A stretch of DNA of 28,612 bases from Acidimicrobiia bacterium (GCA_017882945.1 JADGON010000018.1:1-28612); one strand, 5' to 3'. Positions 20,145 to 27,741 are shown, counted from the first letter of the stretch. Numbers and translations are program-made. Notes: generated from the sequence alone by a model not told the origin.

Positions 20145-22040
20145 TCAGGCCGACTCGAGGGCGTCCTGCTCCGCCGACTCCGCGTCGCGGTCGAGCTGGG
20201 TGCGGTAGAGGTCCGAGTACAACCCATTTCGTGCGAGGAGGTCGGTGTGCGTGCCTTCCTCGACGATCCGACCGTCGTCGATCACGATGATCCGGTCCGC
20301 GTTGACGATGGTCGAGAGCCGGTGAGCGATGACCAGCGCGGTGCGGCCCGCGAGCGCCGCGGTCAACGCGCGCTGGATCTGGTGCTCGGACTCCGTATCG
20401 AGATGCGACGTCGCCTCGTCGAGAATGACGATCGACGGCGCCTTGAGCAGCACCCGCGCGATCGCGACGCGTTGCTTCTCTCCGCCCGAGAGCCGGTATC
20501 CGCGCTCGCCGACGACGGTGTCGTAGCCGTCCGGGAGTGACTGGATGAGATCGTCGATCCGGGCCGCTCGACACGCGGCGACGAGCTCCTCCTCGGTGCA
20601 CTCCGGACGCGCGTAGCGCAGGTTCTCGCGAATGGAGGCGTGGAAGAGGTGCGGGTCCTGCATCACGAACCCGACCGCTTCGCGCAGCGAGTCGAGCGTC
20701 AGGTCACGAACGTCATGGCCGTCGACGCGGACTGTGCCCTCGACGGCATCGGCGATGCGCGGCACGAGCATCGCAGTGGTGGTCTTGCCGGCGCCCGACG
20801 GCCCGACGATCGCGATGAGCTCACCGGGTGCGATGGAGAGGCTCACGTCCCGCAGGATCCACGCGCTCGGCTCGTCGTCCTCCAAGCCCGGGTTGCCTTC
20901 CTCCAGCGACCGCAGCGACGCCACATCGTTCGATGGATGGCGGAACCAGACGTGGTCGAACTCGATGCGGCCCACCGGGTCGACCAGATCGACTGCTCCG
21001 GGGCGCTCGACGAGCAGCGCCGGGAAGTCGAGCACCTCGAAGACCCGCTCGAAGCTCACCATCGCGGTGAGCACGTCGACGCGGGAGTTGGTGAGCTGGG
21101 TGAGTGGTTGGTAGATCTGGCCGGTGTAGATCACGAACGCGGCGAGCGTGCCCAGCGGTATCGCATTCTGGATGACCAGATGCCCACCGACGAGGTACAC
21201 GACGGCCGTCCCGACCGCGGCCACGAATCCGAGGGCTACGAACAGCACCCGTGAGTACATGGCGGACGTGACGCCGATGTCACGGACGCGTGCGGCGCGC
21301 TCGGCGAAGTAGTCCCGCTCGCGATCGTGGTTCCCGAACAGCTTCACGACGAGCGCACCGGAGACGTTGAAGCGCTCGGCGATCGTGTTGTTCATGGAGG
21401 CGTCGAGCGTGAAGCTCTCCCGGGTGACCGTCTGCAGGCGGCGGCCGATCCGCCGTGCCGGGATGATGAAGGCCGGGAGCACGATGAGCGTGAGGATCGT
21501 GAGCCGCCACTCGAGAACGAGCATGACCGAGAGCGTGACGACGAGGGTGATGATGTTGGAGATGACCGTGCCGAGCGTGCCGGTGACCGCATTCTGCGCG
21601 CCGATGACGTCGTTGTTCAGCCGGCTCTGGAGCGAGCCCGTCTGGGTGCGGGTGAAGAACGAGATCGGGAGGCGCTGCACATGGTCGAACAGCGCGACTC
21701 GCATGTCGTAGATGAGGCCCTCACCGACGCGGGACGCGTACCACCGCTGCACGAGGCTGAGACCGGCACTCGCAAGCGCGACCGCGACCGCGAGGCCGGA
21801 CAGGACGACGACGAGCGTCTCGTCGCTGTTCTTGACTGCGTTGTCGATCAATGAGCGGAACAGCAGGGCCGGGATCACGCCGATGATCGCGGCCGCGATC
21901 ACGCTGATGAAGAACCCGATGAGTGCAGCCCGGTACGGGCGGGTCATCCCGAGCACGCGCCGGAGCAGCTGGCGTTCGAGGCGCTTGCCCTTCACGGCGT
22001 CCGGATCGCGCCGGAAGCTCATCATCGTCTGATGCATCAT
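20145..22040 (-). CDS. ABC exporter, fused membrane and ATPase domains
   Basis: A 631-residue half-transporter. Residues about 25-335 are a six-helix type-IV exporter domain (YRAALIGFFISVIAAAIIGVIPALL to the coupling helix NHDRERDYFAERA). Residues about 358-615 are the ATPase: Walker A VGPSGAGKTT (412-421), Q-loop VMQDPHLF, signature LSGGEKQRVAIARVLL (517-532), Walker B SIVILDEATS with Glu542, and H-loop IAHRLSTI. It has an insertion of about 20 residues (SLRSLEEGNPGLEDDEPS) before the first ATPase strand, unusual but in frame. It probably works as a homodimer exporting lipids, peptides or drugs. The start at 22040 (MM) has TACGTT 10 nt upstream. It is divergent from the acyl-CoA dehydrogenase gene. 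Confidence 0.9.
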   Translation of the reverse strand: MMHQTMMSFRRDPDAVKGKRLERQLLRRVLGMTRPYRAALIGFFISVIAAAIIGVIPALLFRSLIDNAVKNSDETLVVVLSGLAVAVALASAGLSLVQRWYASRVGEGLIYDMRVALFDHVQRLPISFFTRTQTGSLQSRLNNDVIGAQNAVTGTLGTVISNIITLVVTLSVMLVLEWRLTILTLIVLPAFIIPARRIGRRLQTVTRESFTLDASMNNTIAERFNVSGALVVKLFGNHDRERDYFAERAARVRDIGVTSAMYSRVLFVALGFVAAVGTAVVYLVGGHLVIQNAIPLGTLAAFVIYTGQIYQPLTQLTNSRVDVLTAMVSFERVFEVLDFPALLVERPGAVDLVDPVGRIEFDHVWFRHPSNDVASLRSLEEGNPGLEDDEPSAWILRDVSLSIAPGELIAIVGPSGAGKTTTAMLVPRIADAVEGTVRVDGHDVRDLTLDSLREAVGFVMQDPHLFHASIRENLRYARPECTEEELVAACRAARIDDLIQSLPDGYDTVVGERGYRLSGGEKQRVAIARVLLKAPSIVILDEATSHLDTESEHQIQRALTAALAGRTALVIAHRLSTIVNADRIIVIDDGRIVEEGTHTDLLARNGLYSDLYRTQLDRDAESAEQDALESA

Positions 22041-22050
22041 CGTGGCGGCC

Positions 22051-22056
22051 AACGTA
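22051..22056 (-). promoter_or_regulatory. -10 box TACGTT upstream of the ABC exporter
   Basis: Read on the minus strand it ends 10 nt before ATG 22040, implying a leader of only a few bases. No Shine-Dalgarno is present. Confidence 0.35.
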
Positions 22057-22095
22057 CCGGGTCGCCTGCATGTTCCTTCCAAAGCCAGCTTCTCG

Positions 22096-22101
22096 TACCC
22101 T
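22096..22101 (+). promoter_or_regulatory. -10 box TACCCT of a leaderless-type promoter
   Basis: TACCCT ends 7 nt before ATG 22109, which has no Shine-Dalgarno. Confidence 0.55.
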
Positions 22102-22108
22102 CGGGGCC

Positions 22109-23272
22109 ATGACTGCCACGATTGATCCCGAAGTTCGCGACGAGCTGCGTGCCGGCGTGCGGCGCTGGGTGGAGCGGGAGGTGCTCCCCGTGGCGAGCGA
22201 CTTCGAGCACGCCGACGAGTACCCGACCGAGATCGTCGAGCAGATGAAGGCGATGGGCCTCTTCGGGATCACGATCCCGGAGAGCCTCGGTGGGCTCGGA
22301 CTGGACCTGCTGGCCTACATCGCGGTGGTCGAGGAGCTCGCCGCGGGCTGGATGTCTCTCTCGGGCATCGTGAACACGCACACGATCGCGGCCAGCGTCA
22401 TCATGCGAAACGGCACGCCCGAGCAGCAGCGGCGCTGGTTGCCGCGCCTGGCGACCGGGGAGCTGCGCGGCTGCCTCTCGCTCTCCGAAGCAGATGCGGG
22501 GAGCGACACCCGCAACATCACCTGCCGAGCGGTCCGTGACGGCGACGAGTACGTGATCACCGGCACCAAGATGTGGGTCACCAACGGTGAGCGCGCCGGG
22601 CTCGTCGCCCTGGCCGCGCGCACCGACGAGGGCATCACGTGCTTCATCGTCGAGAAGGAACCGGGTCCGACGTTCGGTGGCATCACGGTCTCGAAGAACA
22701 TCGGCAAGCTCGGCTACAAGGGCATCGAGACGGTCGAGATGGTCTACGACGGTCACCGGGTGGGCGCGGACTGCGTTCTTGGCGGCGATGAGGGGCTCGG
22801 GCACGGACTCGGTTGGATCCTCGGTGCGCTCGAGGTCGGGCGCATCAACATCGCCGCCCGGGCATGCGGGGTGGCGCGCGCGGCGTTCGAAGCGGCGATT
22901 CGCTACGCACAGGAGCGGAAGACCTTCGGCAAGCCGATCGCCGAGCACCAGGCGATCCAGCAGAAGCTGGCCGACATGGCCACGAAGCTCCAGGCCGCGC
23001 GCCTGCTCACGGAGCACGCGGCGCAGCTGAAGCAGAACGGTGACCGTGCGGACGTCGAGGCGGGGATGGCGAAGCTGTTCGCGAGCGAGACCGCGTTCGA
23101 GATCGCGACCGAGAGCCTGCGAATTCATGGCGGGGTCGGCTACACGACCGAGCTGCCGATCGAGCGCTACTACCGCGATGCCCCCCTGATGATCATCGGC
23201 GAGGGGACGAACGAGATCCAGCGCCTGGTGATCGCCCGCGGCCTGCTCAAGCGCTACGCGATCGACGGCTGA
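22109..23272 (+). CDS. acyl-CoA dehydrogenase
   Basis: A 387-residue enzyme of standard length. Landmarks are the N-terminal helical domain (EVLPVASDFEHADEYP), CLSLSEADAGSDTRNITCRA (acyl/FAD loop), ITGTKMWVTNGERAGL, ERKTFGKPIAEHQAIQQKLADMA, ESLRIHGGVGYTTELPIERYYRDA and IIGEGTNEIQRLVIAR, with Glu365 at the usual catalytic-base position. It would oxidise a short or branched acyl-CoA with electrons to ETF; chain length is not readable. It is distinct from the longer dehydrogenase at 17260-18891, and no ETF or thiolase gene is adjacent. ATG 22109 is the family start and has a -10 box 7 nt upstream. Confidence 0.9.
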   Translation: MTATIDPEVRDELRAGVRRWVEREVLPVASDFEHADEYPTEIVEQMKAMGLFGITIPESLGGLGLDLLAYIAVVEELAAGWMSLSGIVNTHTIAASVIMRNGTPEQQRRWLPRLATGELRGCLSLSEADAGSDTRNITCRAVRDGDEYVITGTKMWVTNGERAGLVALAARTDEGITCFIVEKEPGPTFGGITVSKNIGKLGYKGIETVEMVYDGHRVGADCVLGGDEGLGHGLGWILGALEVGRINIAARACGVARAAFEAAIRYAQERKTFGKPIAEHQAIQQKLADMATKLQAARLLTEHAAQLKQNGDRADVEAGMAKLFASETAFEIATESLRIHGGVGYTTELPIERYYRDAPLMIIGEGTNEIQRLVIARGLLKRYAIDG

Positions 23273-23286
23273 TCACGCGAGCAGGT

Positions 23287-24426
23287 TCACGGCACGTAGG
23301 CGTGCAGGAACGCGAGTAGCGCGTAGACAGTCATCGCCGCCCCCGACAGCACGAGCACGGCGCGCTCGACTCGACGGCTCGCGGTGAGTGAAGCGACGAC
23401 CAGCACGAGTGGGAACGCGCCAAGCGCATAGCGCTCGAGCGAGTCGAGGTTCGAGGAGATGACCGCGGCGGCGATCGAGACCGTCGCGAACGCGCTGTAG
23501 CTGGCCGGCCACGTCCGGATGCACACGATCAACAACACGATGACCACCACGAGCCACGGCACGTGGAGGCCGGTCCCGACGGTGTTCCCGTTCCAGAGCC
23601 CGCGCAGCGCGTGATCGATGGTGTCGATCGGGTTGGTGAACGATCCGCGCCGGCTCGACTCGGTCTGGATCGAGTACGGCAGCCACATGTCGCCGTACTG
23701 GTGGCCGACCCAGAGGAGGTAGAGCAGCGTGCCGACGCCGGGACCGATCACCGCGGCGGCGCGGGCGACGTACGCCTTGACCGGAAGGCCCTTGAGCCCG
23801 CGGGCCACCTCGATCAGCGCCGGCAACGCGAGGAGGAAGCCCGAGGGTCGCGCGAGCCCGGCGGCCACCCCGATCGCCGCGGCGATCCACCAGCGCTTGG
23901 CGCGCAGCGCGAGGAACATCCCGATCGCGAGCGCGATCGTCGTCGCCTCGGTGTAGCCCATGACGAGCACGAACGCGGCAGGGGCCAGCGCCAGCAACCA
24001 CGCGGCGCGGGCTGCGAGTGCGGAGTCGCGCGTCTCGCGGCGGGCGAGGATGTAGAGCAGCACTCCGGCGACCAGCGCCGAGACGTTGCTGACGAGCACG
24101 ACGGCCGCATGCGCGGGAATGCCCGCCCAGATGAACGGACGGGCGAGCAGAGGAACCAGCGGGAAGAACCGCAACGCGTCGCGCGACATCGAGCCGTAGC
24201 CGTGGGCGGCGATCTCGACGTAGTACGCGCCGTCCCACCCGGTGAGGCCCGCGTGCACCGAAGCGTGGACGGCGGCGGAGCGCACGTGGAGCTGGTCCAC
24301 GAGGTAGTGCGCGAGCGCGAGCGCGCCGACGACGAGCACCCGCGCGACGAGCCAGCCGGGGATGGTCTGGATCAGGGGTGTCCGGACTCTGTCCCAGAGC
24401 CGCAACGTCGCTTCGCTCGGGTCCAC
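23287..24426 (-). CDS. PIG-V-like mannosyltransferase (GT-C membrane glycosyltransferase)
   Basis: A 379-residue polytopic membrane protein with about nine hydrophobic segments. The first extracytoplasmic loop has TGWDGAYYVEIAAHGYGSM followed by RFFPLVPLLARPF, the WDxxxY...FFPL pattern of PIG-V/GPI18-type mannosyltransferases. These use polyprenyl-phosphate-mannose outside the membrane, and in actinobacteria they may build lipomannan or mannosylate proteins; the acceptor here is unknown. Start GTG 24426 (MDPSEATLRLWDR) is supported by TAGAGT 8 nt upstream. It stands alone, 59 bp beyond the stop of the small membrane-protein gene and convergent with the acyl-CoA dehydrogenase gene. Confidence 0.75.
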   Translation of the reverse strand: MDPSEATLRLWDRVRTPLIQTIPGWLVARVLVVGALALAHYLVDQLHVRSAAVHASVHAGLTGWDGAYYVEIAAHGYGSMSRDALRFFPLVPLLARPFIWAGIPAHAAVVLVSNVSALVAGVLLYILARRETRDSALAARAAWLLALAPAAFVLVMGYTEATTIALAIGMFLALRAKRWWIAAAIGVAAGLARPSGFLLALPALIEVARGLKGLPVKAYVARAAAVIGPGVGTLLYLLWVGHQYGDMWLPYSIQTESSRRGSFTNPIDTIDHALRGLWNGNTVGTGLHVPWLVVVIVLLIVCIRTWPASYSAFATVSIAAAVISSNLDSLERYALGAFPLVLVVASLTASRRVERAVLVLSGAAMTVYALLAFLHAYVP

Positions 24427-24434
24427 GGACCAGG

Positions 24435-24440
24435 ACTCTA
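24435..24440 (-). promoter_or_regulatory. -10 box TAGAGT of a leaderless-type promoter
   Basis: Read on the minus strand it ends 8 nt before GTG 24426, which has no Shine-Dalgarno. Confidence 0.5.
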
Positions 24441-24485
24441 GGGAGCCCCGCGCAACGAGGCTGGAGATGTCGTTCGGTCTCGCTG

Positions 24486-24728
24486 CTACACGAGGTACTT
24501 CTCCGTTGGCTTCCCGTCGTCGCGCCTACCCACCGCGTTCGTGCGCTCCTGGCGCCGCTTCGCCATGAAGAGGAGAGCGAAGAGCGGCGCTGCGAGGATG
24601 CAGGGGCCCAGCGCGCCGGGCCCGAAGGACCAGACGAGCACCGCGGTTCCGAGCAACCAGGCCCCGATGGCGCGTGCCGGCTTCGGGATGAACCAGAGGA
24701 TGTCCTGCTGCTGCCAGGGCTCGGTCAT
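24486..24728 (-). CDS. small two-helix membrane protein, function unknown
   Basis: An 80-residue protein. After a polar N-terminus (MTEPWQQQDILWFIPKPARA) it has two adjacent hydrophobic segments (AIGAWLLGTAVLVWSFGPG and LGPCILAAPLFALLFMA). A strongly basic cytosolic tail (KRRQERTNAVGRRDDGK) follows. I do not recognise the family. ATG 24728 is chosen over the GTG at 24734 because GAGAGGGG lies 5 nt upstream. It lies 59 bp upstream of the mannosyltransferase start on the same strand and is divergent from the MaoC gene. Confidence 0.6.
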   Translation of the reverse strand: MTEPWQQQDILWFIPKPARAIGAWLLGTAVLVWSFGPGALGPCILAAPLFALLFMAKRRQERTNAVGRRDDGKPTEKYLV

Positions 24729-24828
24729 CGCCACCCCTCTCGCGGCCTGACCTGAGTTTCGGCATCAGGTGGTGGGTTCCTTGAGGGCGGCTTCGTCGTC
24801 CGCTGTGCCCACCCGGAACGCCCCTCGC

Positions 24829-24834
24829 TAGGGT
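24829..24834 (+). promoter_or_regulatory. -10 box TAGGGT of a leaderless-type promoter
   Basis: TAGGGT ends 7 nt before ATG 24842 of the MaoC gene, which has no Shine-Dalgarno. Confidence 0.55.
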
Positions 24835-24841
24835 CACCGCC

Positions 24842-25348
24842 ATGACTGTTCACGAACGACCCTTCGGGCGGTACTTCGAGGACTTCGAGCCGGGCGACGT
24901 CTACAAGCACTGGCCCGGCAAGACCATCACCGAGTACGACGACCACCTCTTCTGCATGATCACGATGAACCACCATCCGTTGCACACGGATGCCTGGTAC
25001 GCCGAGACCCAGACCCAGTTCGGCAAGAACGTGGTGGTCGGCAACCTCGTCTATTCGCTCGTGCTCGGCATGAGCGTTCCCGACGTGAGTGGCGCGGCGA
25101 TCGCCAACCTCGAGGTCGAGACGCTCCAGCACAAGCGACCGACGTTCCACGGCGACACGATCTATGCCGAGACCCGAGTGCTCGAGAAGAAGGAGTCGTC
25201 GAGCAAGCCGGACCGCGGGATCGTCACCGTCGAGACCTTCGGTTTCAACCAGCGCGGCGAAGAGGTCTGCTACTTCCGCCGCAAGGTGATGGTGCCGAAG
25301 CAGAGCGCGGCGAAGCCGCGGGAGCGGCCGTACACGAGCCCGGAATGA
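24842..25348 (+). CDS. MaoC-family hydratase, probably mesaconyl-CoA hydratase of the ethylmalonyl-CoA pathway
   Basis: A 168-residue single hot-dog protein. Motifs are FGRYFEDFEPGDVYKHWPGKT (about 8-28), TEYDDHLFCMITMNHHPLHTD (about 30-50), GNLVYSLVLGMSVPDVSGAAIANLEVE and TFHGDTIYAETRVLEK. The catalytic patch keeps His48 but has Asn43 where MaoC hydratases usually have Asp. From memory, the same KHWPGKT...MNHHPLH sequence occurs in the MaoC protein encoded beside ccr, meaA and the malyl-CoA lyase gene in Streptomyces, which is taken to hydrate mesaconyl-CoA to beta-methylmalyl-CoA. That agrees with the dehydrogenase and lyase elsewhere in the window. The stop overlaps the HIT gene start (ATGA 25345-25348). 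Confidence 0.8.
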   Translation: MTVHERPFGRYFEDFEPGDVYKHWPGKTITEYDDHLFCMITMNHHPLHTDAWYAETQTQFGKNVVVGNLVYSLVLGMSVPDVSGAAIANLEVETLQHKRPTFHGDTIYAETRVLEKKESSSKPDRGIVTVETFGFNQRGEEVCYFRRKVMVPKQSAAKPRERPYTSPE

Positions 25349-25770
25349 CGGCGGCGCCCGGCTGCCTCTTCTGTGCGATCGTCGCCGGGGAGCAGCCGGC
25401 GCACCTGGTCATCGAGCACGGGCCGATCCGGGCGTTCCTCGATCACCGGCCGCTCTTCCCCGGTCACACCATCGTGGTGCCGGCCGACCACATCGAGCAC
25501 CTCAACGTCACACCCGACGAGCTCATGGGTCCGCTCTGGAGCGCGGTGCGCGCCCTGTCACGGGCGATGCTCGACGTGCTCGGGGCGGAGGGCAGCTTCA
25601 TCGCAACGAACACCGTCGTGAGCCAGAGCGTCCCGCATCTCCATGTCCACGTGGTCCCGCGCCGGCGCAAGGACGGCCTCAAGGGCTTCTTCTGGCCCCG
25701 CTCCAAGTACGCCTCCGACGAGGAGGCTGTCGCCGTCGCCGCACAGCTCCGCAATGGTGTAATCTTGTAA
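25345..25770 (+). CDS. HIT-family nucleotide hydrolase/transferase
   Basis: A 141-residue histidine-triad protein. It begins with the zinc-type CLFC (Cys7, Cys10), then DHRPLFPGHTIVVPADHIEHL (about 33-53), and the triad PHLHVHVVPRRRKD with His98, His100 and His102. A C-terminal helix follows. HIT proteins hydrolyse nucleoside phosphoramidates or AppppA-like dinucleotides; the substrate cannot be assigned. ATG 25345 overlaps the MaoC stop, so the two are translationally coupled, an association of unclear meaning. The last codons overlap the -10 box and palindrome of the next gene (25760-25784). Confidence 0.87.
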   Translation: MTAAPGCLFCAIVAGEQPAHLVIEHGPIRAFLDHRPLFPGHTIVVPADHIEHLNVTPDELMGPLWSAVRALSRAMLDVLGAEGSFIATNTVVSQSVPHLHVHVVPRRRKDGLKGFFWPRSKYASDEEAVAVAAQLRNGVIL

Positions 25771-25784
25771 GCAAACACGTTTGC
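25760..25784 (+). promoter_or_regulatory. promoter -10 TAATCT with a 14-bp palindromic operator candidate
   Basis: TAATCT (25760-25765) is the most A/T-rich -10-like box in the window. Five bases on is GCAAAC-AC-GTTTGC (25771-25784), with perfect 6-bp arms around a 2-bp centre, sitting at the expected transcription start and just before the GGAGG (25790-25794) of the next gene. This placement suits a repressor site. Confidence 0.5.
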
Positions 25785-25800
25785 GATGCGGAGGATGGCG

Positions 25801-26316
25801 ATGGAGACAGCAAGCGCCAAGACGGTGGGATGGTTCGCCGGACGGCTCCCCGACGGCTGGTTCAGCGGCCCCCCGGAGGTCAGCTACGACCGGGACGAGA
25901 TCCTGGTGCTCGGCACGATCCCGGCTCCGGATCTCGGTGCGGGTGCCGACGAGGACGCCAAGGCGGCCGCCGTGCAATCCCGGATCGAGGCGTTCCGTGA
26001 GGACACCCGGGCGCAGCGGATGGCGATCGCGGATGCGGCCGAGGCGCGGTTCGATCGCAAGGTGGCCTGGGGCGTCGCGTGTGACGGGGTTCAGGTCGTG
26101 TTCACGAGCCTGAGCGTCCCGGTGATGACCCGGTTGCGGATGTCGGAGCGCGGGGTGCTGGACACGTTGGTCGATGCGAGTGTGGCTCGGTCTCGCTCCG
26201 ATGCCTTGGCGTGGTGCGTCCGGTTGGTGGGGCAGCATCAGGACGAGTGGATCGGCAAGTTGCGTGATGCGCTGGTCGAGGTGAACAAGGTGCGGGCCGA
26301 GGGTCCCGCTTCCTGA
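25801..26316 (+). CDS. conserved actinobacterial protein with a possible C-terminal ribbon-helix-helix domain
   Basis: A 171-residue soluble protein. The N-terminus METASAKTVGWFAGRLPDGW and EVSYDRDEILVLGTIP look like a small beta-rich part. An Ala/Glu/Arg-rich helix follows (about 60-85), then WGVACDGVQVVFTSLSVPVMTRLRMSERGVLDTLVDASVARSRSDALAWCV. The last segment fits the ribbon-helix-helix pattern: a strand with VxxRL, helix LDTLV, turn, and ARSRSDALAW at the start of helix 2. Regulation of DNA is therefore possible but unproven, and the N-terminal function is unknown. I choose ATG 25801 because GGAGG (25790-25794) lies 6 nt upstream; ATGs at 25786 and 25795 are in frame but poorly placed. 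The palindrome at 25771-25784 immediately upstream could be an autoregulatory site. Confidence 0.6.
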   Translation: METASAKTVGWFAGRLPDGWFSGPPEVSYDRDEILVLGTIPAPDLGAGADEDAKAAAVQSRIEAFREDTRAQRMAIADAAEARFDRKVAWGVACDGVQVVFTSLSVPVMTRLRMSERGVLDTLVDASVARSRSDALAWCVRLVGQHQDEWIGKLRDALVEVNKVRAEGPAS

Positions 26317-26364
26317 CGTTCCTGCTCGCCCCTTCCTGCTCACGCGCTTCGCGTTCGTGTCTCG

Positions 26365-26370
26365 TAGCCT
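26365..26370 (+). promoter_or_regulatory. -10-like box TAGCCT upstream of the SDR gene
   Basis: TAGCCT lies 57 nt before ATG 26428, so unlike most boxes here it would give a leader of about 50 nt. The leader contains no strong Shine-Dalgarno (GAGCGAAG just before the ATG). The gap 26317-26427 holds nothing else I recognise. Confidence 0.35.
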
Positions 26371-26427
26371 GCCGTGCGTTGTGCGGCGCGGGTCCGGGAA
26401 GCTGGCCGAGAAGAGAGTCGAGCGAAG

Positions 26428-27213
26428 ATGGGTGAGCGGTTGGCGGGGCGGGTCGGGGTCATCACGGGTGGGGCCTCCGGAATTGGTCTGGCGACCGCGC
26501 GGCGGTTCGTGGACGAGGGGGCGCGGGTTGTCCTGGGGGATCGCAATGAGGGGTTGCTGGCGTCCGTCGGGGAGGAGCTGGGGGCTGCAGTTGCGACGGA
26601 AGTGATCGACGTGACCGTGGAGGCTGACGTCGAGCGGTTGGTGGCTCGGGCGGTGAGCACGTTCGGGGGCCTCGACCTCGCGGTGAACTGTGCGGGGTTG
26701 GGGACGCTGGCCCCGGTCAGTGGGCACTCGCTCGAGGAGTGGAGCACCGTGATCGGGGTGTGCCTGACCGGTACGTTCCTGTCGGTCAAGCACGAAGCGC
26801 GCGCCATGGAGGAGACCGGCGGCGGGGGCGCGATCGTCAATCTCGCGTCGATCAACGCCAAGGTCCCGGCGAAGGGGATGTCCGCCTACTGCAGCGCGAA
26901 GGCCGGGGTCGAGATGCTGACGCGGTGCGCGGCGATGGAGCTGGGTCCGAAAGGGATTCGTGTCGCGGGGATCGGTCCGGGTCTGGTCGAGACGCCACTC
27001 ACGGAGTACGCGCGCCTGCTCCCGCACATCGGTCAGGCGTACCTCGAGTCCGTCCCGCTCGGTCGCGTCGGTGCGCCCGACGACATCGCGAGCGCCGCGC
27101 TGTTCCTCGTGGGGGACGAGGCATCGTGGGTCTCGGGCGAGACGCTGTACGTCGACGGGGCGGAGTCGACCAACGGCTACCCGGACCTCGTGACGCTCGC
27201 AGCCGGCGGGTAG
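26428..27213 (+). CDS. short-chain dehydrogenase/reductase with an Asn-to-Cys change in the catalytic tetrad
   Basis: A 261-residue classical SDR. The cofactor motif is TGGASGIG (13-20), with Asp39 in VVLGDRN suggesting NAD(H) preference. NCAG is at 87-90, Ser141 in NLASINAK, and Tyr154/Lys158 in YCSAK. The C-terminal PDDIASAALFLVGDEASWVSGETLYVDG is typical. The tetrad Asn, normally in VNLxG, is Cys112 here (GVCLTGTF). It should oxidise or reduce an alcohol/ketone; the substrate is unknown. ATG 26428 gives MGERLAGRVGVITGG, the usual spacing to the Rossmann motif. It follows the RHH-like gene on the same strand after 111 bp, with its own possible promoter, and converges on the GNAT gene. Confidence 0.87.
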   Translation: MGERLAGRVGVITGGASGIGLATARRFVDEGARVVLGDRNEGLLASVGEELGAAVATEVIDVTVEADVERLVARAVSTFGGLDLAVNCAGLGTLAPVSGHSLEEWSTVIGVCLTGTFLSVKHEARAMEETGGGGAIVNLASINAKVPAKGMSAYCSAKAGVEMLTRCAAMELGPKGIRVAGIGPGLVETPLTEYARLLPHIGQAYLESVPLGRVGAPDDIASAALFLVGDEASWVSGETLYVDGAESTNGYPDLVTLAAGG

Positions 27214-27222
27214 AAGGCTTCG

Positions 27223-27741
27223 TCAGCTCGGGTCCGCCTCCCAGCAGTACGTGAAGCTGCCCCGGAGTGAGGGGTCGTACCTGGACAGCCGGCGTACCTG
27301 GAAATGCGGGTTCTCCGCGCCAACCGGCTCGTAGACGACTTCAAGTGGCTCGGCGGGCTCGAAGCCGAAGCGTCCGTAGTACTCAGGGTTCCCGAGCACG
27401 ACCACGAGGGGCCAGCCCGCGTCTTCCGCTCGACGGAGCAGGTCGGTCATCAGTGCTGATCCGATGCCCTCGCGTTGGTGGGACGGGGCAACTGCCAGTG
27501 GGGCGACGCCAAGGACATCGCGACCAACGAGCTCGCCCGGCGCGCCAAGTACGTGACCGACGACGGCGTCGCCCTCGACGGCAACGAGCTCGAGCCCGCG
27601 CGGGTCGTCGACCGCCCAGGTGTCGACGACGATGGCGACCTCCTCGTGGGCATCGCGGTCGTCATCGGAGAACGCGGCCCGCACGACTGCGAGGATGGCT
27701 TCATGGTCACTGCGCCGCGCTGCCCTGATCGTCCGCGTCAT
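27223..27741 (-). CDS. GNAT-family N-acetyltransferase (YhbS-like)
   Basis: A 172-residue GNAT. It begins MTRTIRAARRSDHEAILAVVRAAF. It has the strand pair LELVAVEGDAVVGHVLGAPGELV, then LGVAPLAVAPSHQREGIGSALM, where QREGIG is the acetyl-CoA pyrophosphate loop (motif A). VVLGNPEYYGRFGFEPAEPL (motif B) follows. The GNPEYYxRFGF signature is that of YhbS-type GNATs; the acceptor amine is unknown. ATG 27741 has AGGGGA a few bases upstream. The stop is 9 bp from the convergent SDR stop. Confidence 0.87.
   Translation of the reverse strand: MTRTIRAARRSDHEAILAVVRAAFSDDDRDAHEEVAIVVDTWAVDDPRGLELVAVEGDAVVGHVLGAPGELVGRDVLGVAPLAVAPSHQREGIGSALMTDLLRRAEDAGWPLVVVLGNPEYYGRFGFEPAEPLEVVYEPVGAENPHFQVRRLSRYDPSLRGSFTYCWEADPS

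Noticed and set aside
22037..23128. Long open frame on the minus strand opposite the acyl-CoA dehydrogenase gene
   Set aside because: The plus strand encodes a complete acyl-CoA dehydrogenase with all motifs; the antisense frame is a high-GC artefact.
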